This document shows positions 16,700-25,123 of a DNA stretch of 39,877 nt, piece after piece (the stretch's first letter is position 1; each line of letters opens with the position of its first letter). The stretch spans positions 1-39,877 of the forward strand of contig CAJYSL010000277.1 of NCBI GenBank assembly GCA_913777515.1, read 5' to 3'. A program made the position numbers and the translations under genes. The notes beneath the pieces were generated by a model. It saw only the letters and a program-made list of their open reading frames with translations. It was not told where the DNA came from and ran no database searches. The stretch comes from an uncultured Mucilaginibacter sp. Its GTDB lineage: Bacteria; Bacteroidota; Bacteroidia; Sphingobacteriales; Sphingobacteriaceae.

Positions 16700-19600
16700 T
16701 TAAAAAGTTAATGATATAGTACCACCATAATAACGTGACGGCGGGTTTGACAATGCAGTTAAGCCAATACCGTTACCATTGTTGGCGGTATTTGAACTAT
16801 ACTCCGGATCGCCGTAAACATTGGTTTTAGGCGTAAATATGAACAGGTTACGGCCTTGTGCGCTGATACGTGCCGATTTAATAATTTTTGAATCCCCTAA
16901 GAGTGATTTAGGCAAGGTATAAGCCAGGGCAATTTCACGTATTTTCCAGAAATTACCTGGTATAATATAATTCTCATTAATTCCTCTTCTTGGTCCTGAA
17001 ATACTCCAGTAAGCAGGGCCGCCGTCTCTAACAGTAACATTGGTGTTAGCTACATACACGCCATTTTGCAAATATGAAGAGTTTGGTATAACAAAGCGTT
17101 CCCTATCATAAGCAACAGAGTTAATACCAGCACCGTTAAAATCAAGACCTGTACCTGCACCGGCATAGAAAACATAACCAGCTCTGTACTCGGCTACACT
17201 GGTTAGGCTAAATCCTTTGTAGCTCACATTAAAATTCAAGCCCAGTACTTTCGTAGGGCGGCTGTTTCCGAAATCAACCACGTTACTTGTGGGTGAAGGA
17301 TAACCGGTTACTGCATTTACAACAATACGTCCCTGGTCATCACGGACATAGCCTGCACCTTGAATTACGGGATATGGTCTGCCTGCAACGCCGTAAACAC
17401 CAGGCGTACCACCGGATATATTAATATTGGGTAAACCTCCCAGCAAATAATCAACAACTACTTGTGAGTAAGCGTAATTAGCGCCAACATCAACTCTCCA
17501 GTCTTTAGTTTTAACCGGCGTTAAATTCAACAAAGACTCAATACCATAACCTGATGTTTGACCGGCATTTAACAGGTAGTTACTGTATCCGGTAGCCGTC
17601 GAAACAGCAGCTGTTACGGTTTGATTGTCAGACCGGTTGTGATAATAAGTTATCGTTGCATTGATACGATCTTTTAAAAAGCTCATCTCTGCACCGGTTT
17701 CAAACGTGTAAGTAAACTCAGGTTTTAAATCTGTGGATACGATAGTATTGTTCAGCGTAAAACCACCTACTCCATTATAAGGATAACCTGATCCCTGAGA
17801 AAATGTCGGATCCAGGCGGTAAGCACCAAAATCGGTAGAATTACCAATATTTACATTACCCACTTTAGAGTAGCCTGCTCTTAATTTAATGTAATCAATC
17901 TGATCTATATTTTTCAAACCTTCAAAAGCGTCCGTCGGAACAAAAGACACGTTTGCGCTTGGATAAAAGAATGAACGATTATTAGGTGCCAGTGTAGAGA
18001 ACCAGTCGTTACGAGCGGTAGCATTTAAGAACAGGTAATTTTTATAAGCCACATTTAATACGCCATAAATAGCTTGCTGACGAGCAGTATAAGTTACTTC
18101 GGTTGCCGTAGGCGGATTGGTACTGTTACCTAAATTAAATAAGCCCGGTTGTACTAAGCCCGTAATAGAAGAGCTTAAATCCCTTGACCGATCCTGCCTC
18201 ATGAAGGCGGCAGTTACTAAATTTAATTTAAAATCACCAACCTGTTTTTTAAAGGTAGCCTGAAACTCGTTGGTTAAACGGGTTGAATAAAAGAACCCAT
18301 CAGTTACCGAACCAACCAGATCGGTTTTTTTGTAGTTACCAACCTCCGGACGTGCTTTGATATAATCACTAAAGCGATATACATCTGAAGTTGATTTATC
18401 AGACTGGTTACGTGTTGACAAACCTGTACGGTATAAAAGGTCTACCCACTTGGCAGGAGAGTACTTTAACTCAATGCTACTGGTTAAATAATCATTACGT
18501 ACCGTATTTCTGTTGTTATCAATCTGGAAATACGGGTTGTTGTAATAAGCATTGAAATAGCCGCTAGGGTCGGCATACGGATTATTTCTCCAATCTTTAT
18601 AAGACAGGATAGGTGCCTGCGATGGGCTATTTAATAACTGGTCATAAATTGTCCCTGCTCCGGTTGACGATCTGTCATAGCGGTTCTGTGCATAATTAAC
18701 ACTGTACGTTGCTAATAATTTACTGGTAATATTTCTGGTACCGTTTATCCGGAAGTTAGCCCGGGTAAATACATCTGTTGGCAAAGTACTGGTGGTACGG
18801 TTATACTGTCCGGACATAAATAATGTTCCTTTCTCGTCACCTGATGATAGCGACAAGTCGGTTTGGCTGGTTAAGCCGTTCTCCCAGAAATCATATTTAT
18901 CATTTTGATAGGCGTAAGGCACACGCTGTATATCACCATTAGCAAAAGGCAAACCCAAATCTCTCAACGTACCGTCGAACGCAGGTCCGAACTGCTGGTT
19001 TTCGTACGACAGGTAAGTTTTCACATCATTAGTGGAGCCTGAACCATATTTCTTTTGCAGTTTAGGAAAGAATGCCACTGCCTCAACAGACAATGTTTGT
19101 TGAGCCTTGATCTCTACCTTGCCTTTTTGCCCTTTTTTTGTTGTAATAATCAACGCACCGTTGGATGCATCAGAACCGTATAATGCAGCGGCACTGGCAC
19201 CTTGTAATACCTGGATATCCTGTATATCCTCAGGGTTTAAATTACTTAACAAAGCATTCGGCACAATAACGTTGTCTAGCACAATAAGCGCCTCGTTGTT
19301 ACCTGTTAATGAACGCTGACCTCTTAAAATAACCCGAAAGTTTGGATTTGCGCCACCTGTTGTACCGCTTATCTGCAGACCTGCAACCTTACCTAATAAC
19401 CCAGCGGCAACGTTAGTGGCTTTAGCCTCCGTTAATTGATCTGCTTTAATAGTTGTTATTGCTGTACCCTGCGATTTACGACTGGCTGCCAGACCACCTG
19501 CACCAACAATAACTTCACTTAATTGCCGGGTTGATGGTTGCAACGCAACGTTCAATACATTATCACTGCCAATATTAGCAGTAACCGGCGCGTAGCTTAC

Positions 19601-19828
19601 AAACGTAAAATCGAGCGACTTAGCACCAGGACTGACACTCAAAGAGTAGCGACCGTTAGCATTTGTTTGTGTTGCCAAATTTGTACCTGTAACTCGCACC
19701 GTTACACCAGGTATCGGTAATCCATCGTCTCTACCAGTCACTACACCAGTGATGGTCCGGTTTTGCGCATACAAACGAGCTGAACTCAGCAGTAGCAACA
19801 AGAAATTGAATAGTAAAAATTTCTTCAT
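16700..19828 (-). CDS. SusC/RagA family TonB-linked outer-membrane transporter
   Basis: A 1042-residue protein with signal peptide LLLLLSSARLYAQ, carboxypeptidase-regulatory-like domain (ITGVVTGRDDGLPIPGVTVRV), a TonB-box-like stretch LSEVIVGAGG, plug domain with the signature AAALYGSDASNGALIITTKKG, and a beta-barrel ending YYGGTISLTF with a terminal Phe. There is no STN extension. It is paired with the group-2 SusD protein and heads a three-gene operon without enzymes. It is clearly divergent from the SusC at 4339-7635 in plug and barrel, so the two loci probably take up different compounds. A 590-bp AT-rich region precedes it. Confidence 0.96.
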   Translation of the reverse strand: MKKFLLFNFLLLLLSSARLYAQNRTITGVVTGRDDGLPIPGVTVRVTGTNLATQTNANGRYSLSVSPGAKSLDFTFVSYAPVTANIGSDNVLNVALQPSTRQLSEVIVGAGGLAASRKSQGTAITTIKADQLTEAKATNVAAGLLGKVAGLQISGTTGGANPNFRVILRGQRSLTGNNEALIVLDNVIVPNALLSNLNPEDIQDIQVLQGASAAALYGSDASNGALIITTKKGQKGKVEIKAQQTLSVEAVAFFPKLQKKYGSGSTNDVKTYLSYENQQFGPAFDGTLRDLGLPFANGDIQRVPYAYQNDKYDFWENGLTSQTDLSLSSGDEKGTLFMSGQYNRTTSTLPTDVFTRANFRINGTRNITSKLLATYSVNYAQNRYDRSSTGAGTIYDQLLNSPSQAPILSYKDWRNNPYADPSGYFNAYYNNPYFQIDNNRNTVRNDYLTSSIELKYSPAKWVDLLYRTGLSTRNQSDKSTSDVYRFSDYIKARPEVGNYKKTDLVGSVTDGFFYSTRLTNEFQATFKKQVGDFKLNLVTAAFMRQDRSRDLSSSITGLVQPGLFNLGNSTNPPTATEVTYTARQQAIYGVLNVAYKNYLFLNATARNDWFSTLAPNNRSFFYPSANVSFVPTDAFEGLKNIDQIDYIKLRAGYSKVGNVNIGNSTDFGAYRLDPTFSQGSGYPYNGVGGFTLNNTIVSTDLKPEFTYTFETGAEMSFLKDRINATITYYHNRSDNQTVTAAVSTATGYSNYLLNAGQTSGYGIESLLNLTPVKTKDWRVDVGANYAYSQVVVDYLLGGLPNINISGGTPGVYGVAGRPYPVIQGAGYVRDDQGRIVVNAVTGYPSPTSNVVDFGNSRPTKVLGLNFNVSYKGFSLTSVAEYRAGYVFYAGAGTGLDFNGAGINSVAYDRERFVIPNSSYLQNGVYVANTNVTVRDGGPAYWSISGPRRGINENYIIPGNFWKIREIALAYTLPKSLLGDSKIIKSARISAQGRNLFIFTPKTNVYGDPEYSSNTANNGNGIGLTALSNPPSRYYGGTISLTF

Positions 19829-20418
19829 GAAAAGAGTATTTAGTTTTAGTTATACCAAATATATAATTAGAAAACTATTAAAGATTACGCATTTATGAAT
19901 TCTAATGATTTTCTTATAATTTTTTAATAAAAACATAAGTATTTCAACTAAAAAATGCAGTTCATACTATTTTTTTTAAAAAAACTTTTATTCTTTCAGT
20001 AGCTTTATTGATAAAACTCAAAAAACGTTATGAAAATTTACCTAAAACTTCAAATACTTTATAAAAATCACATCGAGTAATACATTCAAGAAATAATAGC
20101 CAACCGAACGGTTAATAGCCATTCTTTTTTTTGCAATTATTAATTAACTATGAGATAAGCTGAAGATAATTTCAGCTGTTGACACGTTTTTAGCAAAAGC
20201 AATAAACCGTTGCATGACACAACGCTTATTGATATTTACCGACGATTGTATAGATTTTACATCAAAACCTGAATCAAGTAATATCAAGCAATGCTGAAGG
20301 AATTATCAGCCTTAGTTGAAGAGTCGCTGTCTTTATCTAAAGGCAAACGTTGCCTCTCCAAGTAAACCGGCAATGAAATTAAGATTTTTAAATACAACCA
20401 AAGCGGGAAGATTAACAT
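19829..20418. other. AT-rich gene-free region upstream of second susC
   Basis: About 590 bp without a gene. On the minus strand TATATTTG (19863-19856) matches TAnnTTTG 28 bp before the susC start, but no TTTG is seen at the right distance. A T8A7 tract near 19972 could bend the DNA. A 12-bp inverted repeat, AACCG-aa-CGGTT, lies at 20102-20113, and AGGCAA-acg-TTGCCT lies near 20340-20355 without a T tract. No ORF remnant is apparent. Confidence 0.45.
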
Positions 20419-21213
20419 TCACGGGTGCTCCACCAATTGGTGATAAAGCATCTCCAAAGCCGCAGGCGTGACGCTGATTTTTCCGCGGAAAGGATTATCC
20501 ATCGTGCCTATCAGGTAAATCATCAGGCCTAACAAACCGGCAAGCAAGACGGTCATACATACATGCATGGATAAGCTTTTTACGTCAAAAAACCAGGATA
20601 CTACGATACAAATCATCCCACCGATAACCACTAAGGTCCACAATACAGCAGGCAAACCCGTGTGGGTTGAGTTGATGCGCGAACGCCTTATCTCTACCAG
20701 GTTATTAAATTGTTTAAACACCTCCGCCTCAATAACCTGGTCCCTTACGGTTATCGGAGTATAGCTCATTAAGTGAGTTTGAAAGGTATCCAGATACAAG
20801 CCGGATTGTGTGGGTAGTAAGCCCTTGCGCTGCAATGGCCAGCTTACATGAATAACGTTATATACGTAGTTCCTTAAATCCATTTGCAATTTGCTTTTTA
20901 GAGAATCCGGATAGCCCCTCACATCCCTGTAAATGCTGGCTACAGACTGGGCTTCCTCATCTACCTTTGCATTCAGGCTCGAATACGTATTCCAGGTACC
21001 GGCTGCCACCAAACCGAGGGTAATACCATAAAAAACAGTCATGGCCGCCAAATAATAGCTAACAATATCATTATGAGCATGATCTTCTTGATGCAGGCGC
21101 TTAACAATCTTGCGTGTACACAAAAGCCCGATGAGGCCAAAGCTAACGAACAGCAGTATAATGACACTTGCAAATAGCCAGTTAGGCAGGTCGTACAAAA
21201 AGTAGAAACTCAT
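20419..21213 (-). CDS. DUF4239 (bestrophin-like) membrane protein
   Basis: A 264-residue integral membrane protein with four likely membrane segments: WLFASVIILLFVSFGLIGLL near the N-terminus, YYLAAMTVFYGITLGLVAAGTW near 50-72, then after a soluble loop LWTLVVIGGMICIVVSWFF and a final MTVLLAGLLGLMIYLIGTM. The stretch after segment 2 (NTYSSLNAKVDEEAQSVASIYRDVRGYP) is the usual DUF4239 signature. The family is distantly compared with bestrophins, but its transport activity is unproven. It is a single gene, with 274 bp to the HxlR gene upstream. Confidence 0.85.
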   Translation of the reverse strand: MSFYFLYDLPNWLFASVIILLFVSFGLIGLLCTRKIVKRLHQEDHAHNDIVSYYLAAMTVFYGITLGLVAAGTWNTYSSLNAKVDEEAQSVASIYRDVRGYPDSLKSKLQMDLRNYVYNVIHVSWPLQRKGLLPTQSGLYLDTFQTHLMSYTPITVRDQVIEAEVFKQFNNLVEIRRSRINSTHTGLPAVLWTLVVIGGMICIVVSWFFDVKSLSMHVCMTVLLAGLLGLMIYLIGTMDNPFRGKISVTPAALEMLYHQLVEHP

Positions 21214-21487
21214 CTTGTTCGCGCTTAATATTTGCCCTTACCCTTCAGGCCTATTTTTGACCATCGTTGAAAGCAGTGTTTCGTTAACGAGGCAATGATA
21301 GGTTTGTTTTTAATTTAATTCATACAGGAGTAAATTCGAAAACAGTACATGTTTCGGCTACAGGACGCCAGCAGGCTACTTACGTCAGGCAGTCAAAAAA
21401 ACTCTAATGCATTAACTGGAAAGTTAAGTACTATTCTTGGCCTGCTTTACCTCGAAGCTGATTTTGCTCAGGCCAACTCCATCAGTA

Positions 21488-21853
21488 TTATCGCTCCTTT
21501 TTAAAGAGAAATTTACGATGCGTAATGCCCCAGGCCGAAACAGCTTCAATTACTCCGCTTAATGTCTTACCATGCTCAGTCAACTCATATTCAACAGTCA
21601 CTGGTTTGGTGGGCATTACGGTCCGAGCCAATATTTGATTTTGCTCAAGTTCCTGCAACTCTTTAGAAAGCATTTTAGCAGCAATACCTTCAATTCCGCG
21701 CAGCATATCCATAAAACGCACCTTACCGTACAGCAGCAGCCATCCAATAATCTGTATCTTCCATTTTCCAGACAACAGAATCATCGTATCCTTTATCGCA
21801 ATTAATTGTTCCTTGCATTCAGGTGCTTGCTGGGTTGTTTTTTTGGCGTTCAT
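21488..21853 (-). CDS. HxlR family transcriptional regulator
   Basis: A 121-residue winged-helix protein: LSGKWKIQIIGWLLLYGKVRFMDMLRGIEGIAAKMLSKELQELEQNQIL, then the wing VTVEYELTEHGKTL and a C-terminal helix. HxlR proteins (YodB, HypR, HxlR) are dimeric regulators, several of which sense quinones, hypochlorite or disulfide stress through an N-terminal cysteine. Here the sole candidate is Cys13 in APECKEQ, in the family's expected place. It is transcribed divergently from doxX and the broken frnE gene, with two tandem 17-bp operator-like repeats between them, so it probably represses both itself and that operon. Confidence 0.95.
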   Translation of the reverse strand: MNAKKTTQQAPECKEQLIAIKDTMILLSGKWKIQIIGWLLLYGKVRFMDMLRGIEGIAAKMLSKELQELEQNQILARTVMPTKPVTVEYELTEHGKTLSGVIEAVSAWGITHRKFLFKKER

Positions 21854-21857
21854 TATT

Positions 21858-21889
21858 CAAAATTACGCCAATTACTTTATCAATAGCAA
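21858..21889 (-). promoter_or_regulatory. Candidate hxlR promoter
   Basis: The minus strand reads TAATTTTG at 21865-21858, an exact TAnnTTTG -7 box ending four bases before the hxlR ATG. A TTG at 21889-21887 lies 21 bp upstream. This implies an extremely short or absent mRNA leader. The operator-like repeats begin just upstream, at 21893. Confidence 0.45.
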
Positions 21890-21892
21890 CTT

Positions 21893-21927
21893 AGTTTCAT
21901 AAAGGAAACCAGTTTCTAAAAGGTAAC
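21893..21927. promoter_or_regulatory. Tandem 17-bp operator-like repeats (putative HxlR sites)
   Basis: AGTTTCATAAAGGAAAC (21893-21909) and AGTTTCTAAAAGGTAAC (21911-21927) agree at 14 of 17 positions and are offset by 18 bp. Each is roughly dyadic (GTTTC...GAAAC, GTTTC...GTAAC). They sit between two divergent TAATTTTG boxes and next to an HxlR gene. This is the expected layout of an autoregulated HxlR operator. Confidence 0.65.
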
Positions 21928-21954
21928 AGATAACGATTGTAAAGTTGCACCGAA

Positions 21955-21962
21955 TAATTTTG
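21955..21962 (+). promoter_or_regulatory. Candidate doxX promoter -7 box
   Basis: TAATTTTG on the plus strand is an exact TAnnTTTG box 19 bp before the doxX ATG. The nearest TTG (21937-21939) is only 15 bp upstream, short of the usual 19-21, so the -33 element is unclear, as might suit a regulated promoter. Repeat 2 of the putative operator ends 27 bp upstream. Confidence 0.42.
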
Positions 21963-21981
21963 TGGCATAAATATTTGAATC

Positions 21982-22356
21982 ATGCAAAAAGGAAAGAGAA
22001 TTTACTGGATTGTTACCATTATTGCTATGGCATTGATTGTGCTGCCATCTTATTTTGTACCGCACGAATACCTGGCTGAGGCTATTCGCAGGATGGGCTT
22101 CCCGGCTTATTTTGGCCTCGAATTAGATATTTGCAAAATTATTGGCGCATTAATCATTCTTATTCCTGCTATACCTGCAATGTTTAAAGAATGGGCCTAT
22201 GTTGCTTTCGGCATATTGCTTCTGTCGGCAAGTTTAGGGCATTGGATGGCTGATGGCCCTGTCAAAGGTATAGCACCGCTGGTTCCGTTTGCAGTATTAT
22301 GTGTATCTTATTTTTACTTCAGAAAATTACACTACCCGGCGACTGTAAGATTATAA
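21982..22356 (+). CDS. DoxX family membrane protein
   Basis: A 124-residue protein with four membrane helices: YWIVTIIAMALIVLPSYFV, a segment over YFGLELDICKIIGALIILIPAIPAMF, WAYVAFGILLLSASLGHWMAD, and APLVPFAVLCVSYFYF. The FGLELDICKIIGALI stretch matches the short DoxX-like type common in Bacteroidota. DoxX-like proteins are linked to quinone metabolism and oxidative stress in some bacteria, but the biochemical role of this short class is not settled. It is the first gene rightward from the HxlR operator, 23 bp before the broken FrnE/DsbA gene. Confidence 0.85.
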   Translation: MQKGKRIYWIVTIIAMALIVLPSYFVPHEYLAEAIRRMGFPAYFGLELDICKIIGALIILIPAIPAMFKEWAYVAFGILLLSASLGHWMADGPVKGIAPLVPFAVLCVSYFYFRKLHYPATVRL

Positions 22357-22379
22357 ACTGATTTAAAAACACTTAAAAG

Positions 22380-23092
22380 ATGAAAATAGAAATCTGGAGC
22401 GATGTGATGTGTCCGTTTTGCTATATCGGCAAACGAAACTTTGAGACTGCCCTGGCACAATTTCACGACCGGGAAAATTTATAAGTGGAATGGAAAAGCT
22501 TCCAGCTTGACCCAACAATACCCAATGTTCCGCAGCACCGTGATAATATGTACCAGTTTGTAGCTGCCCGTAAAGGTGTGAGCTATGAGCAGTCGGTGGC
22601 GATGCATCGGCAGGTGGCAAAAATGGCTAAGCATGCGGGCCTTGACTTTCATTTTGATAACATGCTTGTTACTAATTCGCTCAAGGCTCATTGCCTCATC
22701 CAAAAGGCGAAGACCAAAAGACTGGGAGAACAAGCTGAAGAGCGTTTGTTCTATGCCTACCTTACCGAAGGACAAGACCTGTCTGATGATTCTGTATTAA
22801 CAGCATTGGGGCGAGATATTGGCTTAATAGATGTTGATGTAAATGATGCGCTTACAAACACTGATTTTAACAAAAAGTACAGTTAGAAAGCGCAGAAGCA
22901 TATGGGCTGGGAGCAAAAGGAGTTCCTTTCTTTGTGATTGATCGTAAGTATGCAATTGCAGGAGCCCAGCCAGGTAATGCAATTTTAAAAGTACTGCGAA
23001 CCGCTTACACCGCATGGAAGAAGGATAATACTGGCTTGATACAGCTTACTCAGGGTGCAACATATGCTTCCGATAACAATTGTACATATTAA
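22380..23092 (+). pseudogene. FrnE-type DsbA family oxidoreductase, broken by a stop and a frameshift
   Basis: The gene is too damaged for the ORF track. From the ATG at 22380 it encodes the FrnE start KIEIWSDVMCPFCYIGKRNF with the CPFC redox motif, then meets an in-frame TAA at 22482-22484. The same frame continues VEWKSFQLDPTIPN... to a TAG at 22884. A -1 shift inside the A5 run at 22872-22876 restores the family's last part (AEAYGLGAKGVPFFVIDRKYAIAGAQ), ending at TAA 23090-23092. Joined, the pieces cover the usual ~235 residues of a DsbA-like FrnE thiol oxidoreductase. The stop is a substitution, so sequencing indels alone cannot explain both lesions. A GTG start at 22485 could make a fragment lacking the active site. 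Confidence 0.88.
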
Positions 23093-23200
23093 GATGATAA
23101 TAATGCAATTTGTTGACTAACACCCAAATAAAACGCAATAAAACTTTATGTTTAAACACCGGATTGTTTACTATTGTAAAAACCTTTAACACTATAAACC

Positions 23201-23734
23201 ATGGCAACTACAAAATGGGTTTTAGACCCCATGCACTCCGAAGTACAGTTTAAAGTTAAGCACCTGGTCATCTCTACAGTAACCGGGTCGTTCCGCAAAT
23301 TTGAAGGACAGGTAGTAACCGAAAGCGAAGACTTTGAGGATGCTGAAGTAGATTTTTCGCTGGATGTTGACAGCATTGATACTACGCAGGAGTCGCGCGA
23401 CCAGCACCTGAAATCGGCTGAGTTTTTTGATGCCGCCACTTATCCAAAAATTACTTTTAAATCTACCTCATTAAAAAAAGTAAGCGGTTCTGATTACAAG
23501 TTAGAAGGCAACCTGACGATTAAAGATGTAACCAAGCCAGTGGTATTGGATGTGGAGTTTGGCGGTTCGGCAGCAGATTTTTATGGCCAAACCAAGGCCG
23601 GTTTTGAGATTAACGGCAAAATTAACCGTAAAGATTATGGCTTAACCTGGGAAGGCATCACCGAGGCCGGCTCCATTGTAGTGGGCGAAGAAATTAAATT
23701 GAACATTAACGCACAGTTTACCAAGCAAGCGTAA
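23201..23734 (+). CDS. YceI family protein
   Basis: A complete 177-residue YceI lipocalin-like domain: TKWVLDPMHSEVQFKVKHLVISTVTGSF at the start, then FSLDVDSIDTTQESRDQHLKSAEFFDAATYPKITF, the LEGNLTIKDVTKPVVLDVEF strand pair, and GQTKAGFEINGKINRKDYGLTW near the end. YceI proteins bind polyisoprenoid or quinone-like chains in an elongated barrel and are often induced by stress. There is no signal peptide, so this member is probably cytoplasmic. It follows the broken FrnE gene by 108 bp and is followed by its own terminator. Its grouping with HxlR and DoxX fits a redox-stress set. Confidence 0.95.
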   Translation: MATTKWVLDPMHSEVQFKVKHLVISTVTGSFRKFEGQVVTESEDFEDAEVDFSLDVDSIDTTQESRDQHLKSAEFFDAATYPKITFKSTSLKKVSGSDYKLEGNLTIKDVTKPVVLDVEFGGSAADFYGQTKAGFEINGKINRKDYGLTWEGITEAGSIVVGEEIKLNINAQFTKQA

Positions 23735-23752
23735 AAACCATATCATTTTTAA

Positions 23753-23814
23753 TAAGCCTGTTGAGCCGGAATTTAACACTATGCGTGTTGCGTTCTAGCC
23801 CAGCAGGCTTTTTT
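23753..23814 (+). terminator. Terminator of yceI
   Basis: AAGCCTGTTG (23754 onward) pairs with CAGCAGGCTT (one G-U) across a loop of about 40 nt and is followed by T6 in total. It lies 20 bp after the yceI stop. The long loop is unusual, but the stem and T tract are convincing. Confidence 0.65.
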
Positions 23815-23925
23815 GTTGTATCACCATCCTCATCAATTGTTTTAAAACGGCAATCTACAGAGGCTCAAACACTATGGCAGCATTTGACGTTGCCTTGTTT
23901 TTAAAGTTCTTGCTCACGTTTTAAG

Positions 23926-25115
23926 ATGGCTCAATATAAAATTTTAGTTTCCGGTGCAAGTATTGCAGGGCTTACCCTGGTTTATTGGTTGAAGCAGTAC
24001 GGGTTCGAGGTTACCGTAGTAGAACGTGCAAGCGAGCTGCGTTTGGGCGGACAGAACATCGACGTTAAAGGCTCGGCCTGGGAAATTGTGAAAAGATGGG
24101 CCTCGAGCAAAAAATAAAAGAGGCTAACACTACCGAGGTTGGTATCCGCTTTGTCAATACCCGCAACAGAACGATTGCCGAATTTGCCAAAGACGATGCC
24201 TTGAGCATGACCCAGGAACTCGAAATTTTACGTGGCGACCTGGTAAGCATACTTTATGAAGAGGTAAAAGAGGGCACGGAATTTCACTTCGGTGATTCTA
24301 TCGAAGCGCTTACACAAAACGATGAAGGCGCTCTTGTAAAATTTAAAAGCGGGCTGGAGAGTAACTTTGATTTAGTGATTATTGCCGAAGGCATTGGCTC
24401 AAAAACCCGCCAGCTGGTATTCGGGAACGAAGTGCAGTTCAGGTACCTCGGCATATATACAGCTTATTTCACGGCCCCAAAAGCAGCTACCGACAGTGAA
24501 TGGGCGCGCTGGTGTAATGCAACAGATGGGATTGTATTTTTGATACGGCCGGATAACCACGGCACAACCAAGGCATGTGTAAATTTCCGTGTGCCCGAAC
24601 GTGGCTACGAAAAGATACCTATCCAGGAGCAAAAGCAATTACTGATTGATAAAATTAAACACGTGGCCTGGGAAGCGCCCCGGCTGATTGAAGCCATCAG
24701 GCAGTCTGATGATTTTTACATGGAACGCCTGAGCCAGGTTAAAGCGACACACTGGCACCACGGCCGGGTAGCCATGATTGGCGATGCCTCTTACTGCGTT
24801 ACGCCCATAGGCGGAGTGGGTACAGATTTAGCCATTACCGGCGCTTACGTTATTGCCGGCGAACTATCGAAAAACCACGACTACCAGCAAGCCTTTAAAG
24901 CTTACGAGAACCAACTTCGCCCTTATGTTACCAAAGTACAAAAGCTACCGCCGGGTGTGCCGCGACTGGTTTATCCAAAGTCGAAAACAGGGGTAGCCAT
25001 ATTAAATTTCTTTTTCTCGCTGGCACGGAGCAAGCCTGTAAAATTTGTATTAAAGATGCTTGGAAAGAATAAAAAACAACCAAAGCAACAGCTTCAACTA
25101 CCGGATTACTGGTAG
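23926..25115 (+). pseudogene. FAD-dependent monooxygenase, frameshifted
   Basis: Two track ORFs (23926-24117 and 24096-25115) are halves of one PHBH/TetX-like flavoprotein monooxygenase. The first holds the dinucleotide-binding motif ILVSGASIAGLTL and GGQNIDVKGSAWEIVKR; the second continues MGLEQKIKEANTTEVG and ends after the FAD motif GRVAMIGDASYCVTPIGGVGTDLAITGA. The switch is -1 at an AAAA run (24091-24094): adding one A would read VKKMGLEQ. The joined length, near 396 residues, is normal. Such enzymes hydroxylate aromatic or antibiotic substrates using NAD(P)H. The second ORF alone lacks the FAD N-terminus. It converges on the PAS gene, with stops 8 bp apart. A sequencing error cannot be excluded. 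Confidence 0.85.
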
Positions 25116-25123
25116 CCATTAAA

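Noticed and set aside
20340-20355. AGGCAA-acg-TTGCCT hairpin after the DUF4239 gene
   Set aside because: No T tract on either strand follows the stem, so it is not called a terminator.
22872-22877. Programmed -1 frameshift in the FrnE gene
   Set aside because: The site is C AAA AAG, not A AAA AAG, no stimulatory stem is apparent, and the upstream in-frame TAA would still end translation.
22363-23015. Minus-strand ORFs across the FrnE/DsbA region (22363-22620, 22479-22775, 22824-23015)
   Set aside because: They are shadows of the broken plus-strand gene, whose translation matches a known family through all three segments.
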